Assembly (NCBI GenBank): GCA_013115135.1
Contig: JABANP010000497.1
Location: 1 to 38,695, forward strand
Origin: Perkinsus olseni
Lineage: Eukaryota > Perkinsozoa > Perkinsida > Perkinsidae
Direction of reading: 5' to 3'
Length of the DNA stretch: 38,695 nt
The first letter of the stretch is position 1; every line of letters begins with the position of its first letter. The notes below the pieces were generated by a model. That model ran no database searches, was not told the origin of the DNA, and saw nothing but the letters and a program-made list of their open reading frames with translations. Shown here in pieces: positions 1-8,900 of this stretch. The position numbers were made by a program, and so were the translations under genes.

Positions 1-327
1 GACGCAGTTGTCCCTTCCTGAGCTCAATCAGCATAAACAGAAGCTTGAACAGGTAGTTAGGTAATGATTATAATTTTACGTCATGAAAATTTGGGCTGGG
101 AATTGCGACGAGGAATATCTTAGGTCTATGGGAGTAGAAAATATCAGGCCACTATGCCACATGCAAAAATGAGGCAATCACTATGCCGGGATGCAGGAAT
201 GACAATGCCAAATACCACGCCCCGAGGATCGTACCGCTTTTGATAGCTCGGAATTGGGTAGCGAACCAACGTTTATCGTGTACTACTGTAGGTATCGAGA
301 AAATCTAGGTGTCTAAATAGAGCTGGG

Positions 328-450
328 CGACCGTACTAGGGTCGAGGACAGTCCGGTACGGAGTACGTTTCAAACTGTCAACCTAGTACGGGTACGGAGA
401 ACTAGTACGTACCCGTACCGTACTCCGTACTAGACCGTACCCGTACTGCC
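328..450. repeat. GTAC-rich foldback cluster
   Basis: This stretch is built from overlapping copies of GTACGG / CCGTAC and CTAGTACG in both orientations, so most of it can pair with itself. It contains more than ten GTAC tetramers in about 120 nt. No coding frame follows it. It may be a decayed foldback element or a structure-forming spacer; function unknown. Confidence 0.6.
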
Positions 451-913
451 GCCCACCTCTAGGTTTAAAATCATGAAATTATCCTCATTTTTTACCGCGC
501 CGCGACTGATCGAAGGTATTTTCAACGACCCAAACGAGAATTGTCCCGCGAGGTCCATTCGGAATGGCTGAGCTGAGCTTCGTTCAAGTTGCTTGAAGAT
601 CTTCTGATGACCCGCCGAACCCTGTGATGGTTCGAATGTTTTTTTACTTGGTGATTTTGGTCGTTTCAAAGAGCTTGAAAATAGCATCATCAATTTTGTA
701 TTCTTCAGGAGGTTGGTCAATTGACAGACACCATTACCAAGCTCAGAGTCGCTCAGCAAGCGTAGTAACTGGTTGTGGCTGTAAAAGTAGCATAAAATTT
801 CGACAGGTATGACATGAGTGCTCGCGCGCTGGGAGGAGTTAGCGCCGATAAGGACGAAGGGAAGGAGACTTTGGTGCCGCTTAGTAACTCTGTTTATGTT
901 CGAGGTAATAAAA

Positions 914-972
914 ATGCGGGGTGCCGGGATCGAACCGGGGTCTGTCTTCCTATTAGGTAAAGCGTGCGAGGT
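914..972 (-). repeat. Degenerate tRNA-like segment
   Basis: Read on the - strand, a T-arm/B-box-like sequence (CCCCGGTTCGATCCCGG) is preceded by a tRNA-like anticodon region (CGCTTTACCTAATAGGAAG). A proper D-arm and matching acceptor strands are not visible, so this is not a functional tRNA gene. A tRNA-derived SINE remnant is the simplest reading. Confidence 0.4.
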
Positions 973-2573
973 CGATAGAGTTTTGTTGAACGTTGGAACG
1001 GGGTGAGAATGCGTATCTTAGGTTAACCTGTATCACGCCAGGGTGTTTGTTAGATATTTTGTCGAGAAACCGACCGCGGCAGCTCAGAAACACTGCGAGG
1101 ATCGATCAGGGATGATCAATGGAAATATTGGCAGTCTCGCGAAGGTACGGAGGGGGCGAATTTCGTCTACTCCGATTTTTCCTCTGAAAATTCTCCAATT
1201 CTCAATTATTCTAATTTCCCCAAAACTACGGGCAAGGAGTGGTTTCAAGCATGAGTTAAGAAATAGCGGTACGGAGCGTAAAAAGAATCAGCAGTCTTCC
1301 TTCGGAGAGAAAGAACTGGGAGGACGGTTCCAGAATTTTGATGGGCGATATCACGCTTGTAGACTTTGCCATGGTTATCTCTGCGGGGCAGAGGTTTTAC
1401 CCGTGAGACGCGTAGTGAAATGTGTTTTTCGTATTGGCCGTAACAGAAAAAAATTCTCATATGCAAAAACGAGGACGGTATGCCCCAGGGAACGAGAAGG
1501 GCGGTCGAGTGGCTCTGTAAAACACAGTAGCTATCGCTGCGGACCTGACGGAAATCTCGGTAGTCGCTGCTATGCCGCTGGATTGGGCCAGACATGGTCA
1601 GGAATGATGTTGACAGTACAGGCGTCACCGCATAGATGACTCGTGTAGAGATACATGAGATCGGCGAGAGCATTTTCGAGATGTAGAATGATGAAGACGG
1701 CAACGCGAGCTCTTTTCTGTAGTCTGATCCCGCTCGGGAACCGTAGTCTATGTCGGTGACTCGTCACTGATCCGCCTATATGGGGTGAGAAAAATACCTT
1801 GTGTTGACCAGTTTTGCATCCTACTAGCATCGACCTAAGATGCGTAGAGTTGGTCTGGGTTGGTGACATAACTGCGCTATCTCGTTGTGCCAGACGTGGT
1901 TGTAGAACACAACATGAGTAGATTGGGCTCATAGTGAACGAGAGAGAGCAGATAGAAAGTGGAGTAGTTGAGAGAATGGAGTGATAATGCGAAGCTAGTA
2001 TGATCAGCACAGCTCCATTGTGTTATGTAGACAGGGCATTTGTTCGTCGAGTCGCGCGGATGACGCGATCTCTGCTCTTTCTCCGAAAACCCCATAGTCT
2101 CAAGATTTGGTGAGAAGTTGGTATTATGTGTAGGTACTAGGCGAAAAACGTCAAAATTTGGAAATGTGCATGGCGGTGATGCAGCAGAAGATGGCCGCCC
2201 AACAGCAACAACAACAGCCTGCACAGTAGAAGTATCTTTAGAGTATCTTCTTGCGTGATTGAGGTCGGCTTCGAGTTGCTTAATAATTTTGGGGTGATCG
2301 CCGGCCTGGGCGGACTAGGCGGGCTCTCACCTGGAGGGGCTTCGACGCGGAACCTCGTGCTTTTGATTCGCCTAGGGCTCGAGTTTTCTGGAAAAATCTC
2401 GAGCCCGGTCCTGTTCGCGGGTGAGAGGTGGATGTAATTGCAGTCGACGATGACAAGGTGTGTGGTCGCTCGAGTATTGTATTATTACTAGCGACGCGTA
2501 TCTAAGGTTGAAGCTAGTCTCGGGCGCAGCTTAAAGATATTTTTTGCGGGATTAGTTTTTGGGAGATTTTCTT

Positions 2574-5324
2574 ATGCCCTCCTCGCTAGACCTCGAGCCT
2601 GCCTCTCACAGCTCCCGCCCGCCTATCGATCAATTTCGTGGCGCGCGAGAAATACCGGACGAGATCGACAGCTCGCGGGCTGGCAGTACTAGCGCTCTGC
2701 TGGTGCGGAAAAATGAGAAAGAAAAAACGGATCGCTCCGCTAAAGCCCTTCCCGAGCCCTGGGTGTATTATCGAGATGAATGGCCCAGAGAGACGCTGCT
2801 CGAAAAGATATTTCCGAGATTCGAGCCACCCGGGGTTGAGAGGGAGTATAATGTTTACAAACATGACCATCGAGGATTCTTGGATTCACTTCGAACCGCA
2901 ACAATGGTAGTAGCGAAGAGGGCGGGAAAATTTTCACCGGAAAAGTTTTGCCAGGGAAAATATTTTTTCTGAGGTAATTTTGTTTGGCTTTTTTCTGTCG
3001 TTCTACGTTTAGATGAGTGTCGGATGAAATTTTAGTGCGGAAAAGATTGAGTTTTCGTTTTTTTTTCGCGAGGCGGGACTGCAGGAAATAATTTCATCCC
3101 GCTGGAAATCGTGAATTTTTTGCAAAATTTGCTGATTCGGTTACCTGAATTTTTAGGGGTGGTTTAGAAATCTTTCCTCGGCCGATCAGTGTAGATGATG
3201 GAGCATTCCTTATGTGTAGTGAGCTGAGGTTGCTTCTGTGAGATGGCTCTGTGAAATGGAATTTCGTGGCGCGTGACGTTTCTTGCTGTCTGGATGAAGA
3301 GGGCGTGACAATTTTGGCGAAAATTTCAACGAGGCTGTCGTTTTTTTCGCCGTGAGTTGAGCGGAGCGAAGCAACTCATTTTTGCATTTTTTCAGATGCG
3401 GTTGTTGGCCTTGATCGCCCTTTTCTTGTTTCGATATATCTCACTGGTCGACTCTCGCGACCAAGCAGTATCTCAGTTCTGGCCGGGAGTGGCGGGTCAG
3501 TTTTTCATTCTCAATTTGCTGATCAGTTTGATTTATCTTGGGGTGGCCCATTGGACGCTGCGGGCCTGTGAGTGTTTTCAAAAATTCGTCGAAATCGGTG
3601 CGGTTATTTTTATAATGCATCACGTATTTTATACGCTTCTCGATTCTCATAGAGCTCAAGTCCTTATAGAATTCTTCACGGGTTGGAAGGATGAGGACAA
3701 TCACGGCCCGGTTCTGTACGACGAAGGGGTTGCGATTTTGGTGGCGATCTTCGGACTCACGTCGGCGAGTCTGTGCGGACGTCTGAGCGTCTTTAAGGTA
3801 TTCATGTTGCTCTGCTACACGATTTGCTTATTTTTTCTGTATTTAATTTTGCTAAGTGAGGAGCCCTATCAGACATGGTGGGAGTATATTCTGATGCACG
3901 TCGCTGCTCTGGCATTGATATCTTTGGTGATTTTCTTGGCGCTGCGAAGATGCGATATCGGCTGGCGGCATAGGTTCATCCAGGGTCGGACCGTGCGCTC
4001 GGAGATGGCGTTGCATCGGAAAGTGAAACCGTTTTACAGCGCACAGCGAAGATTATTGGCGGCGGTTTTTGATACGGTTTTTGTGGTAGGAGGAGAATCT
4101 TTTGAAATTATTGATAATGATAATAAAAAATTGGATGAGTTTTTCGGCGGGCAAATGAATATGCTTGGGATGAATCTTTTGTCGCTGCTGGGAGCTGACG
4201 AGGCTGACGGAGAATCTTGGACGCGGACGGCGCCGAATCGACGAGAGAGCGAGTATGAAAGATTTTATAACTACATGCGGCTCCTGGGAAGTGAGGGAAA
4301 TAATTGGTAATAATGGGGTGAAACGGTTTTTGATCGATTTGGGGCGCGCGCTTTTCACATCGTTATGTTGACAGCGTGTTGTATGGCCGCGGATACTACA
4401 GGGTGCCGACTTAAAAAGGGCAGACCCCTCATGAATTGTACGAACAATTTTTCGTTTCGAGCGCAGCGGAGCGAAGCACGTGAACTTTTGTCAGCTCGAA
4501 TAAAATTAAATTGCAACGGTAGATTTTAATTTTAACTGCAATTTTATTGTTATTAAATTACAACCAATTTTAATTAGATTGCCGGTTAATTTTCCCTTCC
4601 CTCTCTCAGTGCCGAACCGGCCAAGTTGATCCACCTCCGGTTCTGTTACGTCACGGAGACTTCCCAACGCCGCTGTTTGGACGTGGAAATGTTCGGGGTA
4701 AAATTTGAAGCGTTTGCGGACGCAGATTTTGGAACAGCAGATTTTCATGATAAATTTTCCGACGAAGAGAATTCGTTGTCAAGAGAGAGATATATCTTGG
4801 CTTTGAGAAAAGCTAATTTTTCGAGCGGTGGAATTTCCACTGGTGACGATTCTCTATTGGGGGATGCTGAGGCAGACTGGATTGACACGGCGTTGTGCTG
4901 TCGCTTGAGGGACCGAGTCGAGGAGCTGCGAGGTCTTATACGAGAATTGGAAGGTCGGAAAAAGGACGAAATCGATCACCAGGGCGCGCGCGATTTGCAT
5001 GATCGTGGGTCGAGCTTGGATGCGTCGAAGCGGCCGGCGAGAGCTGTCGAGGAAGCGCTGATTGACGTGGAGATGATCTCGACGAAGCAAGCGTCGAAAA
5101 TTGTGTCGCCGAGGCTGACGGGTGCTGAACGGCGGCCGACTGTGTTGAGGTTTGAGGGCGTTGAGGAAATGCAAGCTAGCCAAGATTGCAAGATTTTGTT
5201 TGGGATGGTAGGAGAACGCGGAGCGATGAGTTTGAGTTTGCAGAAAAATTTGAAGACAATTCGAGAATTGCCGTTGGAGAGGGTAAAAGATGGGGAAGAC
5301 GAAGAGGCGGAAAGTTGGGTGTAG
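2574..5324 (+). CDS. Six-TM membrane protein with PAS-like domain
   Basis: Three exons fit together in frame: 2574-2906, 3396-4306 and 4610-5324 (introns GTAGTA...TTTTTTCAG and GTAATA...CTCTCTCAG), giving 652 codons plus stop. The N-terminal 111 residues are hydrophilic and charged. Exon 2 opens with MRLLALIALF and supplies six hydrophobic helices (about residues 112-300), followed by a basic linker. From about residue 330 the sequence resembles a PAS sensor fold (FDTVFVV, a gap, then DVEMFGVKFE and YILALRKA), followed by a charged, coiled-coil-like tail. This suggests a membrane-anchored sensory protein; no catalytic domain is visible. Exon 3 contains one copy of a short motif otherwise found in introns (5158-5197), so a further small intron there is possible. 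The first ATG is the earliest in the open frame; an upstream exon cannot be excluded. Confidence 0.6.
2907..3395 (+). other. Intron 1 of the PAS-like gene
   Basis: Predicted phase-0 GT-AG intron of 489 nt, T-rich, ending TTTTTTCAG. Just before its 3' end (3361-3372) it carries the motif GCGGAGCGAAGC, which recurs in intron 2 (4466-4477), downstream of the gene (5353-5364) and in a transporter intron (8424-8448). Confidence 0.55.
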
Positions 5325-5907
5325 CGTCACTGCGCCACGAAATTATAAAAAGGCGGAGCGAAGCGTTTTTTTGATTGTGAAAAATTTGGTTAGAATATTG
5401 TTTTTGTGCATCTGAAGTATCCTAGGTTAGTGTGTTATCGTGTCGCCATGAGTATCTTTCAAAATCTTCCGCGTGCGGGTCGCGTGACCAATCAGTTTTC
5501 GGGATTTTTTGACTGTTGAGTTCAAAGTTGCGTGGCGAATTTCTTGCGAAAATTTCCGGAAATTTTTGGCTTTTTTCCTGTCTTCTTGTTTTTATGTCGC
5601 CTGTGAGTTCCGGCGAGCGTGGCCCCTCTCACGGTAATTTTCGGGAAAACTTTCCGGAGAATTTTCGGCTGCATTTTCCCTCCCTTCTTATTTTTTCACG
5701 TCGCCTGGGAAAGATGCTCTGCCGTTAAAAAAAATTTGGAAAAAATGTTTATCGAAAGTTGACTGAAATATTGTCAATCACTGTTTTGTGACACGGAATA
5801 CTCGATATTTTTCCTCGAATTTTCAGATTTTTCCAGAATTTTTAGATTTTTTTCCAGATTTTTTAGATTTTTTTTCAGAATTTTCCGATTTTTCTAGTTC
5901 ATTTCTG
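5325..5907 (+). other. Intergenic / 5' leader with T-rich repeats
   Basis: The spacer between two + strand genes holds a GCGGAGCGAAGC motif, a copy of the dispersed motif at 5417-5434, and from 5816 to 5900 a T-rich tandem stretch of TTTTAGATTTTT/CAGATTTTTCC units with many possible 3' splice sites. That stretch stays open in the transporter frame from 5788 and would encode a Phe/Asp-rich run, but no membrane protein of the family starts this way. It is more likely leader or splice-acceptor sequence. Confidence 0.5.
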
Positions 5908-8900
5908 ATGGCCGGACCTGCGGAGAGTTCTGTTCGTGAGGAAGATCGCCGGTCGTGGCTCGAACGGGCGTTCAGTCCGCTGCACCCAGGCAAGGACAAA
6001 CGTCACGCGCCACGAAATTATATTTTAGTATCTTTAGGTTCACTACGGGTCTGCGTATTTACATTGGTGTTTTCTGCTGTTGGTGTTGGTATCTTGAGCT
6101 TACCCTGGGCCTTCGCAGTTTTAGGTGAGATTCCTGAGCGTTGAGGAAATGCAAGATTGCAAGATTTAGGAATGTGGTGGGGGATGGCCATTCTGATTCT
6201 GAGCGGCGTCGCTTCGCTGGTGTCGATGAAAGTCCTTCTCGACGTTGGCAGGGCGACCGGAATGAACAGCTATCAGGACTGCGTGAAACTTTATATGGGT
6301 AACAAATCGATCATCAGGGCGCGCGCTTTTTACATCGAGTATTTTTGTCAGGATCCGCCAGTTGTCGTGTGGTGGAGGCTGTCCTGTTTCTGGATTGTTT
6401 CGGAGCGACGGCGGCTTTCATGAATTTCATGTTCGACTTTGTAAGATGCAAAACATTCCGGGGAAAATTATTCCGTCTTTGTTGAATTTTCACGCATTTT
6501 TCTCAGTGAGAAATTCTCACGTTCTTTATCTAAGCACTTCGAGTTTCCGTTTTTTCTTAATTTTGTCCCTCAGAGGTTTTGCAATTTTTTTCGTGGTTTT
6601 TTTGGATTTTTTGTGGTTTTTACGTTTTCTTTCAGATTCATGATTTCATAGGAATCTTCACCACCTCCGCGTGGTTTGACAATAAGGCGTTGATAATAAT
6701 GATTCTGACCCTACTGGTGAGGTCCCGGGTTCAATTCCTGGTTGAGGTATTTTTTCAGTTCATTTTTCCGCTCTGCCTTCCCCAGTCCGTCACTCGATGG
6801 AGGTTCCTCACGGCTCTGTGCACGCTGCCCATTTTTTACGTGGTAAGCATCCGAGGTCGAGCGTGGCATTTACGGAGTTGAGAGATACTCTGTGATTTTG
6901 CACAACATCAGTAGGCAGAAAGTCGAGAAGTATCTTAGGTTGATGCGTGCACTCGATGGAATCTGAGTATCTTTTAACGTTTTATGTGTCGAATTGGAAT
7001 TTTTTTGCAGATACTGATGCTCTTCGTGTCGACCTTCCTGCCGTTGGACCGAGGTGAGTTCTACTGCGGACTAACAAACACTAGCATCAACCTAAGATAC
7101 TCTGACTGTTATACTATGAAACACTAGCTTCAACCTAAGATACTCTAACTGTTATACTATGAAACACTAGCATCAACCTAAGATACTCTGACTGTTATAC
7201 TATGAAACACTAGCTTCAACCTAAGATACTCTAACTGTTATACTATGAAACACTAGCATCAACCTAAGATACTCTGACTGTTATACTATGAAACACTAGC
7301 TTCAACCTAAGATACTCTAACTGTTATACTATGAAACACTAGCATCAACCTAAGATACTCTGACTGTTATACTATGGAACACTAGCTTCAACCTAAGATA
7401 CTCTAACTGTTATACTATGAAACACTAGCATCAACCTAAGATACTCTGACTGTTATACTATGAAACACTAGCTTCAACCTAAGATACTCTAACTGTTATA
7501 CTATGAAACACTAGCATCAACCTAAGATACTCTGACTGTTATACTATGAAACACTAGCATCAACCTAAGATACTCTGACTGTTATACTATGAAACACTAG
7601 CATCAACCTAAGATACTCTGACTGTTATACTATGAAACACTAGCTTCAACCTAAGATACTCTAACTGTTATACTGTGAAACACTAGCTTCAACCTAAGAT
7701 ACTCTAACTATTATACTGTGAAACACTAGCTTCAACCTAAGATATTTAACTATTATACTATGAAGCACTAGCGTCAACCTAAGATATTCGGATCCAGAGG
7801 GCAACTTCCTTGTCGACTGCACCTCTGTGATTCACATTGGTCGACCTAAGATTCCCATCCTGATTATTTTTATTTCAGAATCGTCCAACTGTCCTTCCCC
7901 TCGAGTGGCTCCCTCTGTCACCTTCAACGGCGTGGCCAATTCATGCAGTATATTTTTCTTCGCATTTATGTGTCACATGAACGTAAGAATGGCCGCGTTT
8001 TTTGGGGATTTTTCGGAAAAATTTTCGCAAATTTTTCGGATTCTTCCGCACATCACTATTATCTCCGTTCGTTTTCATAGGATCATTCCTGCAATAAAAT
8101 AGACATTGATCATTTTTCCCGAAAATTTTTTGTGCGGTAGAAATTTTTTTCGCAAATTTTCCGTGTATTAGTTGGATTTTTTTCGAGACGGTTTTCTCCC
8201 GACGTATCCTTTTCCCTGCGAAAATTCGCATTCGCATGATTTCTTGGATTTCTTCCCAGGTTTTTCCGGTTAATTCTGAGCTCGCCAATCCCACGGTGAA
8301 ACGGTCAAACAAGATGCTCATCTCCGCCACAATTTGCATGCTTGTCGCTTACGGAGCGGTTGGAGCATTCGGGTGGGTTGCCAGGGCGAAGGATGTCTTG
8401 GAAATGATACAGTGCTTCAAATTGCGGAGCGAGCGAAGCGAGCGGAGCATATACTGTCACTTCTGCGCTTTTTCGTGCGTTCGTTCGTTCGTTGGTTCGT
8501 TCAAATTATTTCTCCACGACTATGTCGATTCAACTCGCGAGACACATACCATTCGAAAGCACGCGGTTTGTATATTCTATAAAAATACAAAATCGCTCTC
8601 ATCCCTGTTCTACCGAGCAAAACCGTCGTGGACCGTTGTAGATGAACCCGAAAAAAATCCGGAAAAAAGCCAGGGCTGGGGTTCGAACCCGAGACTTTGT
8701 GCCGAGCTCCGCTTTTTTCGTTACGAAGGCCTAGTGGGAATCATGAAATTGGTTCCATGAAAATTTGAAAATTGGATCCATGGAAGCATAATTGTACAAT
8801 ATTGAGATATCTATTAATTTAGTATGTTATTGTATACTGAAGGACCATATATCTATTCATAATGATACCTCTATCATTTTGAAATGGAAATCCAAATCGG

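Larger units (their letters stand above)
1..2497. other. Left flank with no recognised gene
   Basis: No open frame here has convincing coding character or a family motif. What is visible is a foldback GTAC-rich cluster, a tRNA-like antisense segment near 914-972, and scattered copies of the 20-nt motif described elsewhere (near 115-130, 1013-1030, 1824-1842 in reverse, 2498-2517). A CAG/CAA run lies near 2200-2222. Exons of an upstream gene could be hidden here. Confidence 0.5.

Noticed and set aside
4854..5330. Long - strand open frame opposite PAS-like exon 3
   Set aside because: The + strand frame fits the splice phases and domain pattern; the antisense frame has no motif.
7076..7790. Regular repeat array that might be taken for a CRISPR
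   Set aside because: Units are directly contiguous 43-bp copies without unique spacers, and they lie in a spliced eukaryotic intron.
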